From positions 1 through 64,000 of the forward strand of contig NZ_FNVG01000016.1 in assembly GCF_900107935.1 (NCBI RefSeq): 64,000 nt of DNA, given 5' to 3'. Made by a program: the position numbers and the translations under genes. Shown here one piece after another: positions 51,696-61,060 of the stretch; position 1 is the first letter of the stretch; every line of letters starts with the position of its first letter. The DNA is from Vibrio hangzhouensis. Its GTDB lineage: Bacteria > Pseudomonadota > Gammaproteobacteria > Enterobacterales > Vibrionaceae. The notes beneath the pieces are model-generated. The model ran no database searches and was not told the DNA's origin. It saw only the letters and a list, made by a program, of their open reading frames with translations.

Positions 51696-53399
51696 ATGGA
51701 TATTCAAACTTGGACGTTTATTCTTGTTGGCATCACCTTCGCGCTCTATATCGGGATCGCGATTTGGGCACGTGCAGGCTCAACCAGTGAGTTTTATGTT
51801 GCTGGTGGTGGTGTTCACCCTGTCGCAAACGGTATGGCGACAGCAGCTGACTGGATGTCAGCGGCATCTTTCATTTCAATGGCAGGTATCATCTCATTTA
51901 TCGGTTATGATGGTGCGGTATACCTTATGGGTTGGACTGGCGGTTACGTACTCCTTGCCCTTTGCTTAGCCCCTTATTTACGTAAGTTCGGCAAGTTCAC
52001 CGTGCCAGATTTCATCGGCGATCGCTACTACTCGAAAACTGCACGTATGGTTGCGGTATTCTGTGCCATCTTCGTCTCGTTCACTTATGTGGCCGGTCAG
52101 ATGCGCGGTGTGGGCGTGGTATTCTCCCGTTTCCTCGAAGTCGACATTAACCTAGGTATCGTCATCGGTATGGCCATCGTATTCTTCTATGCGGTAATGG
52201 GTGGCATGAAAGGGATTACTTATACTCAGGTTGCGCAGTACTGTGTGCTTATCTTCGCCTTCCTGGTGCCAGCTGTCTTTACCTCATTGATGATGACAGG
52301 CTCGGTATTCCCACAAGTCGGCTTTGGCTCGACCATTACAGGTTCGGAGACCTATCTGCTCGATAAACTCGACGGACTGACTCAGGAACTGGGCTTCACC
52401 GCCTATACCGATGGTTCCAAGAGTATGGTTGACGTCTTCTTCATCTGTGCAGCACTGATGGTGGGCACAGCGGGTCTACCGCACGTAATCATCCGCTTCT
52501 TTACCGTTCCACGCGTAAAAGATGCACGTATCTCAGCAGGTTGGGCTCTAGTATTCATATCACTACTTTACACAACGGCCCCTGCGGTAGCCGCATTTGC
52601 TCGCGTTAACATGATCGACACCATTAATGGTCCGGATATGAAAGGCGTTCAAGCAGAAGAAGCACCAAGCTGGTATAAAAACTGGGAAAGCACAGGCCTT
52701 GTGGGTTGGGAAGATAAGAACGGCGATGGCCGTATGTTCTACTCAGGTGATGAGCGCAACGAGATGAAGATCAACCGCGATATCATCGTACTGGCTTCTC
52801 CAGAACTGGCTCAACTACCAAACTGGGTTGTCGCACTACTAGCAGCAGGTGGTCTGGCAGCGGCACTATCAACGGCAGCGGGTCTACTACTGGTTATTTC
52901 GACGGCAGTCTCTCATGACTTACTCAAGAAAGGCTTTAAACCCGATATGACCGACAAACAGGAGCTCATGTATGCACGGATAGGCGCGGCAGCAGCGGTT
53001 ATCGGTGCGGGTTACCTAGGTATTAACCCACCAGGCTTCGTGGCTCAGGTTGTCGCCTTCGCGTTCGGTCTGGCAGCTGCATCCTTCTTCCCTGCCATTA
53101 TTCTGGGCATCTTCTATAAGAAGATGAACAAAGAGGGTGCTATCGCAGGTATGCTTTCGGGTATCTTGTTTACTGCGGCTTACATCATTTACTTCAAGTT
53201 TGTAAACCCAGCAGCAAATACACCAGACAACTGGCTATTCGGCATCAGCCCAGAGGGTATCGGTACTCTAGGTATGTGTCTAAACTTCACCGTCTCGATT
53301 GTGGTTAACAAATTTACTGCTGAAGTACCGCAAGACGTTCAAGACATGGTTGAGTCTATTCGCTATCCGAAAGGTGCGGGTGCTGCGCACAACCACTAA
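51696..53399 (+). CDS. actP: ActP-like sodium:acetate symporter
   Basis: This 567-aa sodium:solute symporter has about 13 helices. SEFYVAGGGVHPVANGMATAADWMSAASF contains the sodium-site residues of the SSS family, and AGLPHVIIRFFTVPRVKDAR is typical of ActP. It has an insertion of about 70 residues near residue 310-380 containing DKNGDGRMF, which resembles an EF-hand calcium loop. The C-terminus is His-rich (GAAHNH). It forms an operon with the DUF4212 gene. Acetate as the substrate is inferred from family and context. Confidence 0.88.
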   Translation: MDIQTWTFILVGITFALYIGIAIWARAGSTSEFYVAGGGVHPVANGMATAADWMSAASFISMAGIISFIGYDGAVYLMGWTGGYVLLALCLAPYLRKFGKFTVPDFIGDRYYSKTARMVAVFCAIFVSFTYVAGQMRGVGVVFSRFLEVDINLGIVIGMAIVFFYAVMGGMKGITYTQVAQYCVLIFAFLVPAVFTSLMMTGSVFPQVGFGSTITGSETYLLDKLDGLTQELGFTAYTDGSKSMVDVFFICAALMVGTAGLPHVIIRFFTVPRVKDARISAGWALVFISLLYTTAPAVAAFARVNMIDTINGPDMKGVQAEEAPSWYKNWESTGLVGWEDKNGDGRMFYSGDERNEMKINRDIIVLASPELAQLPNWVVALLAAGGLAAALSTAAGLLLVISTAVSHDLLKKGFKPDMTDKQELMYARIGAAAAVIGAGYLGINPPGFVAQVVAFAFGLAAASFFPAIILGIFYKKMNKEGAIAGMLSGILFTAAYIIYFKFVNPAANTPDNWLFGISPEGIGTLGMCLNFTVSIVVNKFTAEVPQDVQDMVESIRYPKGAGAAHNH

Positions 53400-53416
53400 C
53401 CTTTGAAACAAAAAAC

Positions 53417-53447
53417 AAAGCCACCGCACATTGCGGTGGCTTTTTTT
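53417..53447 (+). terminator. Terminator after actP
   Basis: AAAGCCACCGCA and TGCGGTGGCTTT form a perfect 12-bp stem with a 3-base loop and then seven T residues. Confidence 0.95.
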
Positions 53448-53466
53448 GTACTAACGAAACTACCGT

Positions 53467-53805
53467 TTAATCAAAACGTGAGAAACGATACTCAACATTC
53501 ACAAAACCCTGATACATCATGTTACCGCTGGTATCCTCAACCTGATTTACTTCCACCTCAGAGTCGTAGATTTTCACGCTGTCATGCACAAGCTTTTTGT
53601 GTGGCGTTCTTAAGTCGAACACTAACTCATGAGACTGTTTTGCATTAAGCTGCTCCATAATTTGATTGCCTTCCGCAACCGCCTCAGCCTCTGATGCGTA
53701 CATAGCAGTGTGAACACCGCCATTACCGTAAATATTGTCATACTGCGCATAAGACACAGCAGGAACAACGGCGAGAATTGCTGCAAGAGATAATAATTTT
53801 TTCAT
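53467..53805 (-). CDS. DUF3316-family secreted protein
   Basis: This 112-aa protein has a Sec signal peptide (MKKLLSLAAILAVVPAVSYA) and a short beta-rich domain (ELVFDLRTPHKKLVHDSVKI, then FVNVEYRFSRF). I recognise it as DUF3316, a Vibrio-enriched family of unknown function. It is convergent with actP and shares its terminator region. Confidence 0.75.
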   Translation of the reverse strand: MKKLLSLAAILAVVPAVSYAQYDNIYGNGGVHTAMYASEAEAVAEGNQIMEQLNAKQSHELVFDLRTPHKKLVHDSVKIYDSEVEVNQVEDTSGNMMYQGFVNVEYRFSRFD

Positions 53806-54282
53806 GATGACACCTCATAAAGCCATAGCCCGTAGGGCATACCGACATTGGGTGAACGTTCAACGACCTAACGCCCAGCCAAATCCTCCGTTACGACGAA
53901 GGCTTACCTAAAAAGTATTAAAAACAGAAATCACGCCAAGAAAGAAAATTGCTTCGATTTCTTAACATTCAAAGCCCCATTTCTGCTAAAAACTGTCCTA
54001 AAGATGACCTGATCCAGATCTCAAAAATTTCAATAAAACTATCAAATTGACCTGAAAACATGTAACCAACTGTTAATAAAGACAATAAATCCTGTTAAAT
54101 TCATGATTCAAATCACGCTAAGATGAAATCTCTATGAAACTTATTTATTGCTTGTTATTAAGAATAGCTCAGTGAAAGTAAAGCGTCTGTCAAGAAAGGT
54201 AAATTTACTGCAGTGCTGGGTAAAGATGAGCCTCGGGTGCACATTTCTTGTGTACACCCTACAAAAGATAAAATGACAAAAA
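53806..54282. other. Intergenic region between the DUF3316 gene and crbS
   Basis: This 477-bp region is AT-rich and has no open frame that I can support. A 10-bp palindrome TGAACGTTCA lies near 53851. A bulged hairpin (GGGTGCACA pairing with TGTGTACACCC) near 54236-54260 follows the crbS stop but has no T run. The DUF3316 promoter presumably lies on its left side. A small RNA here cannot be excluded. Confidence 0.45.
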
Positions 54283-57200
54283 CTAAGAACGGTTTAATAT
54301 CGCCCTTAATTTCAACGGCTTAACAGGCTTGGCTATAAAGCCAAATCCATTTGACTTGATTCCTTCCAGCATAGACTCCGTTCTGTCGGCACTAATAATG
54401 ACTCCATTAAAGGCATCCCCCATACGTAAACGGAACTGCTGTAACACCTCCAGACCAGTGCGACCGTTATCCAGACGATAGTCAGAAAGGATCACATCCG
54501 GAGCCCATCCCTCATCTAAGTGTTTCAGACTGGCTACCAAATCCACAGCGGTGCGCACATCACACCCCCAACGTTTCAACAACGTCTCCATTCCCACCAA
54601 AATATCGGGTTCGTTGTCCACACAAAGCACTTTCAGGTGGCTAAGACCGGAGTCCTGAGCAGGCTTTGCTTTGCTTGGTGCAGGTGCCGCTTCACTGGCG
54701 GTATCCAGGGTAATAGAAAAGACACTGCCACGATCGGGCCATGAACGCATCGAAATCTGATGATTGAGCACTCGGGCGATACCACGCGATATTGCCAGAC
54801 CTAAGCCTAATCCCTGATCCGCTCTGGCCTGATCGACCCGGGTAAACTCATTGAAGATCTCTTTTTGTTTATCTTCCGCTATGCCGATACCATCATCCCA
54901 GACATCTATTCTCACCCTGCCATTTACACGCCTTGCGCCGAGTAACACCTTACCTTCCGGATTGTAACGAAACGCATTGGTGAGAAAGTTTTGCAGTACA
55001 CGCCGCAACAGCTTAGGGTCAGACTTGACGATCAGAGAACTGGTAACCACAGAGAAGCGGATATGCTGACCTTTCGAGATAGCACTGAACTCGGCCTCAA
55101 GGTTATTAAAGACTTCTGACAGCGGAAAACCTCTCACATTGGTCTGTAGTTTGCCCGATTCCAATCGGGAAATATCCAGCAGATCACCAATCAGCTCTTC
55201 CGCAGCGCCCAGCGCGCTCTCAATATGAGAAGAGAGCTGTCGGGTCTCATCGTCTTTACTCGCTTCCGACAACGAAGAAGCAAACAGGCGCGCGGCGTTG
55301 AGTGGCTGCATCAAATCGTGACTGACTGCGGCCAAGAAGCGCATTTTTGACTGAGATTCAGATTCTGATTTTCGGGTCGCAAGTACCAGACGTTGATTAA
55401 GCTGCTCCAGCTCTTTCGTGCGTTCGATCACGCGCTCTTCCAAACGTTCATTAGCATCGAGAAGAGCACTCTCCGCTTCGCGGAATACCGTAATATCGGT
55501 AAAGCTCATAACAAACCCTCCCCCCGGCATCGGATTGCCCTGCACTTCAATCACACTGCCGTCCTGCCTCACGCGAGAGGAACGATGCGGCGAGCCTTGC
55601 TCCAGATAATAAATGCGTTTACGCACATGCTCATTGGGATCCCCCGGACCACACAATCCCTGCTCTGCATTGTGGCGAATCACATCCGCAATAGGCCTGC
55701 CTACCTGTATGAGGCCTGCAGGGAAGCTAAACAGTTCCAGATAGCGTCGGTTCCACGCCACCAGCCGAAGCTGTTTGTCGACCACAGCAATTCCCTGGCC
55801 AATATGTTCAATTGCACCTTGCAACAAGCCCCGACTGAAGTGGTACAGCTCCGACGCTTCGTCGACAATGGTCGCCACCTCTTCCAGCTGCATGTTTCGA
55901 CCTTGCAATGCCGAGGTCAGTACCAGCTTGGCAGAGGACGCACCAAACACCCCGGCGAGAACCCGTTCCGTATGCCTAATCAGTTCGGCAGAGGCCTGCT
56001 GATTAGGCAGCAGCTGGCGCTCCTGCTGTTTCCAGTATTGACGAAAAGCACTTCTTACTCGAGTCCGCCCAACAAAGCGAGACGCCAACATTTCCAGTTC
56101 CGCAACCGTCACCCGGCTCTGATACAGGCTCAGATTTTCGCTTTCCGGCAACGGCGTACCAACGAATGAGGCCGACTGCAAACGCTCAGTCAAACTGGCT
56201 CGGGTGGCCAGTGATACCGCAACAAAACAGAGCGCATTGAGCACGACACTGATCAGCATCCCCCAGTCCGAACTGGCGATATTCAGAGTCGAAAGAAAGT
56301 CCGGCGGTGTGATCACCCGAATCAGTAAGTTGCTGGTTTCATCGCCCGCCAGCAGACCTGTCTCACTCATCAAGGTAATGAGCCAAATCGCGAAGCCGAC
56401 AAACAGTCCGACATATACACCTTTACGGTTCCCCAGTCGCCAGTACATACCACCTATCAATGCGGGAGCAAATTGTGTGATAGCAGAGAAGGATAAAAAA
56501 CCGATAGCCGACAACGAATGAATCGTATCTAGCGCCTGATAAAACAGCCAGGCACCAAACAACAGCAAACAGATCAAAGCTCGGCGAATGACCAGTAACA
56601 GGCCAGATAAATGACGGTGGGAACGATGCGCCAATTTGATTCGACGCAACAACAAAGGCATGACTAAATCATTCGATACCATGATCGCCAGAGCAATGGT
56701 AGAGACAATCACCATTCCACTCGCCGCAGAGGTCCCTCCCAGGAAAGCCAATAAAGCAATATTATTCGCTTCCGCAAATTTAGGAATACTGATGACATAA
56801 GTATCCGGCGAGGTCCCCATCAGCAACCCCTGCCCGACCCAGGCAATGGGCAGCACGAACAATCCCATTAACACCAGATAAGCGGGGAATAACCATCGCG
56901 CAGTATGCAGGTCCTGAGCGCGTTCATTTTCAACCACAATGGTATGAAACTGTCTTGGCAAGCAGACTATCGCCATCATAGTCAGCGCCGTATGAATCAA
57001 CAGTGTTGGCAGGTTTGGGGATTGGTACGTGCTGGACGCCAGTTCAGCCAGATGGATATCCGGGCGTTGCCAGGCCAGATAAAGAATGAATACACCGACA
57101 ACCAGAAACGCCACCAGTTTGACGATCGACTCGAAGGCGACTGCCATCATCATGCCTCGGTGGTGTTCAGTGTTGTCGATATGCCGCGTCCCGAACAACA

Positions 57201-57711
57201 TGGTAAATATCGCCAGCGCCCCCACCACAAACCATGATATATGGGTATCCTGATACCCCAGTTCGCTGGCAAGATTGGGAGCAACGACGTCCAGCCCCAT
57301 AGTGATGCCACGCAGTTGCAGTGCGATGTAAGGCAGGATCCCGGCAACGGCAATCAGAGTCACGACAACGGCTAGCCCTTGTGACTTACCATATCTGGCT
57401 GCAATAAAGTCGGCGATAGAGGTGATATGTTCGCGTTTGGCGATAAGTATAAGGCGGGCGATCACTCGCCAGCCCAAGGTAAAGACAATAATCGGAGCGA
57501 CGTAGATAGGCAGGAAGGCCCAGGGGTTAGCGCTCGCCTGACCGACCGTGCCATAAAACGTCCAGGACGTGCAATACACAGCAATGGACAGGCTGTACAC
57601 CCACGGTCGCCAATTCGACAACCATTTTTTCTGTCGGTCTCCGTACCAGGCAATGAGAAATAAGATGCCCAGGTACGCGAGGGAGACGGGGACGACTATC
57701 CATCCTTGCAT
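54283..57711 (-). CDS. crbS: Hybrid sensor histidine kinase CrbS
   Basis: This 1142-aa protein fuses an N-terminal sodium:solute-symporter-like domain (about 13 helices, residues 1-510) to a PAS domain (about 640-750), a coiled coil, a histidine kinase with H798 (FLAAVSHDLMQPLNAA) and DDGIGI and GLGLGLAIS boxes, and a receiver domain with D1077 (ILSDYRLDNGRTG). This is the CrbS architecture that controls acs with CrbR in V. cholerae. The transport domain may sense acetate flux, but this is inference. It is followed by no clear T-run terminator. Confidence 0.9.
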   Translation of the reverse strand: MQGWIVVPVSLAYLGILFLIAWYGDRQKKWLSNWRPWVYSLSIAVYCTSWTFYGTVGQASANPWAFLPIYVAPIIVFTLGWRVIARLILIAKREHITSIADFIAARYGKSQGLAVVVTLIAVAGILPYIALQLRGITMGLDVVAPNLASELGYQDTHISWFVVGALAIFTMLFGTRHIDNTEHHRGMMMAVAFESIVKLVAFLVVGVFILYLAWQRPDIHLAELASSTYQSPNLPTLLIHTALTMMAIVCLPRQFHTIVVENERAQDLHTARWLFPAYLVLMGLFVLPIAWVGQGLLMGTSPDTYVISIPKFAEANNIALLAFLGGTSAASGMVIVSTIALAIMVSNDLVMPLLLRRIKLAHRSHRHLSGLLLVIRRALICLLLFGAWLFYQALDTIHSLSAIGFLSFSAITQFAPALIGGMYWRLGNRKGVYVGLFVGFAIWLITLMSETGLLAGDETSNLLIRVITPPDFLSTLNIASSDWGMLISVVLNALCFVAVSLATRASLTERLQSASFVGTPLPESENLSLYQSRVTVAELEMLASRFVGRTRVRSAFRQYWKQQERQLLPNQQASAELIRHTERVLAGVFGASSAKLVLTSALQGRNMQLEEVATIVDEASELYHFSRGLLQGAIEHIGQGIAVVDKQLRLVAWNRRYLELFSFPAGLIQVGRPIADVIRHNAEQGLCGPGDPNEHVRKRIYYLEQGSPHRSSRVRQDGSVIEVQGNPMPGGGFVMSFTDITVFREAESALLDANERLEERVIERTKELEQLNQRLVLATRKSESESQSKMRFLAAVSHDLMQPLNAARLFASSLSEASKDDETRQLSSHIESALGAAEELIGDLLDISRLESGKLQTNVRGFPLSEVFNNLEAEFSAISKGQHIRFSVVTSSLIVKSDPKLLRRVLQNFLTNAFRYNPEGKVLLGARRVNGRVRIDVWDDGIGIAEDKQKEIFNEFTRVDQARADQGLGLGLAISRGIARVLNHQISMRSWPDRGSVFSITLDTASEAAPAPSKAKPAQDSGLSHLKVLCVDNEPDILVGMETLLKRWGCDVRTAVDLVASLKHLDEGWAPDVILSDYRLDNGRTGLEVLQQFRLRMGDAFNGVIISADRTESMLEGIKSNGFGFIAKPVKPLKLRAILNRS

Positions 57712-57782
57712 TGTGTGATATCCCTTTAAATTCCTTAATGATTATTTAAAGGGCTATCGGTATTTTTCTCAAATGTCGCGCA

Positions 57783-58970
57783 TCAATTCTGTGGCTCAGG
57801 CTGAGAATTTTCGTTGATATCACGCAGCGCTTTGTTGGCAGGCTCTACTTTGATAAACAGCGCTAGCAGTCCCATCACAGCCATACCCCAGAACACACCC
57901 GCTCCCCAGCGTTCATAACCCCATCCACTAACAGCCATCATCAGTGCAATAAAGGCCCCCAACGGAATGGCGTTGTAGAGTGCCTGCAAGGCAACCATCT
58001 TGTTTGCATCAGATTTTTGGATGTACTGGATAGCGGCAATATGCGCGATGGCGAACGTAACACCATGCAGCAGTTGGATCACTACCAGCGCTCCCACCGC
58101 CGTCGTTGATGCCGTCAGTCCCCAGCGAACCATCACCCCCACCGAAGATACGACAAACAGCGTACGCAGCGACCAACCCGCAAACCACTTGTTACTAAAT
58201 GCAAACAACAGTACTTCAGAGACCACACCCAAACTCCACAAATAACCAATCAGGCTTTCTGGATGGCCGGCTTCTTTCCAGTAAATGGAACTGAAACTGT
58301 AATAGGCCGCATGACTGCCCTGAATAAGGGCAATCAACACTAAGAAACGAATAATAGACCAGTCTTTAAGAAGTGCCGTTAACTTAGGTCGCACCACATC
58401 TTTATCGCTTTGTGACGTCGGCATACAAGCCGGATTTCTCATCACCAGTAACATGGAGAACACAAAACCTGCGATCGCGGTGTAGACAATCATGTTGGCA
58501 CCAAATTGGGAAGCCAAATACCCCACGACCGAAGAACCGGCGATAAAAGCAATCGAGCCCCATAAACGCGTCCGGCCATAATCCAGCATATTGCGGTTGG
58601 CATAGTGATTGGCCATGGCATCAGACAACGGCACCACAGGCCCAAAACTCAAATTAAACAGCACCGTCACAACAGCAAGCATGACAAAACTCGGCCCGGC
58701 CGCCAAATGCACAGCGACAAACAAGGTACAAGCCAGCGTGGCCCAACGAAGCGCAGGAATCAAACTCTCTGCCTTATGGATTCTTGGCGTGATCAATAGG
58801 TTAGCAATGCAGCGGGTGGCAAAGCCCAGCCCCATCAACAAACCCACATCCGCAGCAGAGACGCCCAGGTCCTCAAACCACAACGCCCAGAACGGCAGAT
58901 ATACGCCATAGGCAAAAAAGAAACCAAATAAGTATTGGGAGACCCAGGCAAATGGGGATGGACTCAACAT
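57783..58970 (-). CDS. HcaT-like MFS transporter
   Basis: This 395-aa MFS protein has 12 hydrophobic segments and resembles the 3-phenylpropionate transporter HcaT (YLFGFFFAYGVYLPFWALWFE at the N-terminus, LDYGRTRLWGSIAFI later). No phenylpropionate catabolic genes are nearby, so the substrate is open. It ends 71 bp before the crbS start on the same strand, so it could be co-transcribed with crbS. Confidence 0.78.
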   Translation of the reverse strand: MLSPSPFAWVSQYLFGFFFAYGVYLPFWALWFEDLGVSAADVGLLMGLGFATRCIANLLITPRIHKAESLIPALRWATLACTLFVAVHLAAGPSFVMLAVVTVLFNLSFGPVVPLSDAMANHYANRNMLDYGRTRLWGSIAFIAGSSVVGYLASQFGANMIVYTAIAGFVFSMLLVMRNPACMPTSQSDKDVVRPKLTALLKDWSIIRFLVLIALIQGSHAAYYSFSSIYWKEAGHPESLIGYLWSLGVVSEVLLFAFSNKWFAGWSLRTLFVVSSVGVMVRWGLTASTTAVGALVVIQLLHGVTFAIAHIAAIQYIQKSDANKMVALQALYNAIPLGAFIALMMAVSGWGYERWGAGVFWGMAVMGLLALFIKVEPANKALRDINENSQPEPQN

Positions 58971-59134
58971 AACAACAAACCTAAAACCAACGACAGAACA
59001 ATAAACACAGAAAACTCTGGATAAAAACGCGGCTATTATGCCGTGCCAGTGACATTCAAAAAAGGGAATTGTTTTGGTAAATCCATTTCCTCATATCCGC
59101 AATCATTCGCTTACTGGCGTTCCAGCGCTGGTAT

Positions 59135-59146
59135 TCGACTAAAGTC
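59135..59146 (+). promoter_or_regulatory. Acetate-regulon dyad upstream of the DUF294 gene
   Basis: TCGACTAAAGTC lies 66 bp before the DUF294 start, and is followed by G, giving the perfect dyad CGACT-AA-AGTCG. It is the most complete copy among three similar elements. A GACTAT hexamer about 35 bp further may be the -10 element. Confidence 0.6.
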
Positions 59147-59211
59147 GTCTGGAGGTTATGGTCGAATTTGCCAGACTATCAACATAGACACAGGAAACGG
59201 AGCCTGCTTTT

Positions 59212-61038
59212 ATGCCTGACAAATTCAATATGTCGTCGCCCCCTTTTGACCGACTCAGTGAGCAGCAACAAAATCAGCTAAGAGCCGCTCTCGACGTCGC
59301 TTACTTCCGTGATAAAGACACCCTGTTGAAAGCTGGAACAGAAAGCGACTGCCTGTTTATCATCATCAAAGGCTCCGTAGAAGAACGCGATGCCCAAACA
59401 CAAGAGGTGTATGCGCACTACACTTATGACGATATGTTTGATGTCAGAGCCTTACTTGGTGGTCGGGTCAAACACAATTATATTGCGCTGGAAGACACGC
59501 TGGTCTATCTGCTCCCTAAATCCGTATTCTTATCACTGTACGACGAAAATGGTCAGTTTGCCGCCTACTTTGATACCAGTCTGGCCACTCGTCAGCAATT
59601 GATCGAAGAGGCTCAAAAGCAGCAAAATCTGGCCGAGTTCATTCTCACCAAAGTAGACGAAGACATCTATCATCCTCCGCTGATTCTGTCTTCACATCTA
59701 TCCATTACGGAAGTGACTGAGCAGCTACTCAGCCATGGCGTGGATGCCGCACTGATAGAACTGGACAGCAATGATACGAGACTGACGAAGCATCCGGCTG
59801 CTTTGCCCTTTGGTATTGTAACCCGAACCAATATGCTGCACGCCGTAGTGCTGGATCAACAGCCCAACAACACTGCCATCGGCCAGATTGCCACTTTTCC
59901 AGTCCATCAGGTCGAAAAAGAAGAATTTTTGTTCAATGCCATGGTCACCATGACCCGACAACGGGTAAAAAGACTGATGGTGTGTGATGGGAAAACACCA
60001 GTAGGCATGTTGGATATGACCCAAATCCTCAGCGCCTTTTCCACTCACTCCCACGTCCTGTCACTGAGTATTGCAAGAGCCAATAACATTGATGAACTCG
60101 CCCTTGCCTCCAACCGTCAGCAGCAACTGGTTGACAGTCTGGTCACCAACGGAATTCGTACCCGTTTCATGATGGAATTGGTTTCGGCACTCAATGAGCA
60201 GATCATTGAACGTGCCTTTGAACTGGTTCTGCCACCCGCCATGCACGGTCATTGTTGCTTGCTGGTGATGGGTTCAGAAGGGCGCGGGGAACAGGTCCTC
60301 AAAACTGACCAAGACAATGCACTGATCCTGGAGGACGGCCTTGACTGGCCCAATCGACAAACTGTACTGGAACAGCTCAATCATACTCTTGCCCGCTTAG
60401 GCTACCCACTCTGCCCAGGCAACGTGATGATCAGCAACCCCCATTGGGTGCGAAGCAGCAGTGACTGGAAAACGCACATCGACCACCTGGTATCACATGC
60501 CAACAGTGAAAATGTCATGGAAATTGCGATTCTGGCCGACGCCAGAGCGGTTGCTGGCAACGCTGAATTGCTGCCCCCAATTAAACGTCACCTACAACAG
60601 CAGATGGAAGGGCAAGAAGTAATCCTGACCGAATTCACTCGCCCAGCCCTGAATTTTGCGGTGCCACTGACTCTGTTTGGCAATGTCAAAACCTCGAAGC
60701 AAGGTGTTGACCTCAAACAAGGGGGGATTTTCCCGATTGTTCACGGTATTCGCGCCATCTGCATGGAATACGGCATTGAGCAAACCAACACCTTCGACCG
60801 TATCGACCAGTTAGTGCAAAAACGCGTATTGGAGCTCTCCACCGCAGAAAACCTGGCCGAAGCACTGAAGCACTTCTTTAAGCTCCGGCTTCAGCAGCAA
60901 TTGTCACATCACGATACCAGCAACGCGATTCAGCTTAATGATTTAGAGAGACCGGAACGAGATTTGCTCCGACATGGACTGCATGTCGTGAAAAAGTTCA
61001 AGCAATGGTTGGGGTATCACTACCAGATACGCCATTAA
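59212..61038 (+). CDS. cNMP-binding/CBS/DUF294 nucleotidyltransferase
   Basis: This 608-aa protein has four parts: an N-terminal cyclic-nucleotide-binding-like domain (about residues 15-115), a CBS pair (about 150-275), a DUF294 nucleotidyltransferase-like domain with GSEGRGEQ (354-361) and DQDNALI (about 366), and a C-terminal helical domain. The arrangement resembles GlnD-type signalling nucleotidyltransferases. Its substrate is unknown. It is followed after 22 bp by an exonuclease gene and is found near acetate genes in other gammaproteobacteria (family knowledge). The start is ATG at 59212, with GAAACGGAGC upstream. Confidence 0.85.
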   Translation: MPDKFNMSSPPFDRLSEQQQNQLRAALDVAYFRDKDTLLKAGTESDCLFIIIKGSVEERDAQTQEVYAHYTYDDMFDVRALLGGRVKHNYIALEDTLVYLLPKSVFLSLYDENGQFAAYFDTSLATRQQLIEEAQKQQNLAEFILTKVDEDIYHPPLILSSHLSITEVTEQLLSHGVDAALIELDSNDTRLTKHPAALPFGIVTRTNMLHAVVLDQQPNNTAIGQIATFPVHQVEKEEFLFNAMVTMTRQRVKRLMVCDGKTPVGMLDMTQILSAFSTHSHVLSLSIARANNIDELALASNRQQQLVDSLVTNGIRTRFMMELVSALNEQIIERAFELVLPPAMHGHCCLLVMGSEGRGEQVLKTDQDNALILEDGLDWPNRQTVLEQLNHTLARLGYPLCPGNVMISNPHWVRSSSDWKTHIDHLVSHANSENVMEIAILADARAVAGNAELLPPIKRHLQQQMEGQEVILTEFTRPALNFAVPLTLFGNVKTSKQGVDLKQGGIFPIVHGIRAICMEYGIEQTNTFDRIDQLVQKRVLELSTAENLAEALKHFFKLRLQQQLSHHDTSNAIQLNDLERPERDLLRHGLHVVKKFKQWLGYHYQIRH

Positions 61039-61060
61039 TTCAGCGAGATGAGGCTGTACG

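Noticed and set aside
53849..53860. TGAACGTTCA palindrome upstream of DUF3316 as a LexA or LuxR box
   Set aside because: It fits neither the LexA consensus (CTGT-N8-ACAG) nor a known LuxR box closely; a 10-bp palindrome can occur by chance.
54236..54260. Hairpin after crbS as a classical terminator
   Set aside because: The stem has a two-base bulge and is not followed by a T run on the reverse strand.
55393..56169. A 258-aa forward-strand frame inside crbS
   Set aside because: It is antisense to the PAS and linker region of a clear histidine kinase and has no recognisable domain.
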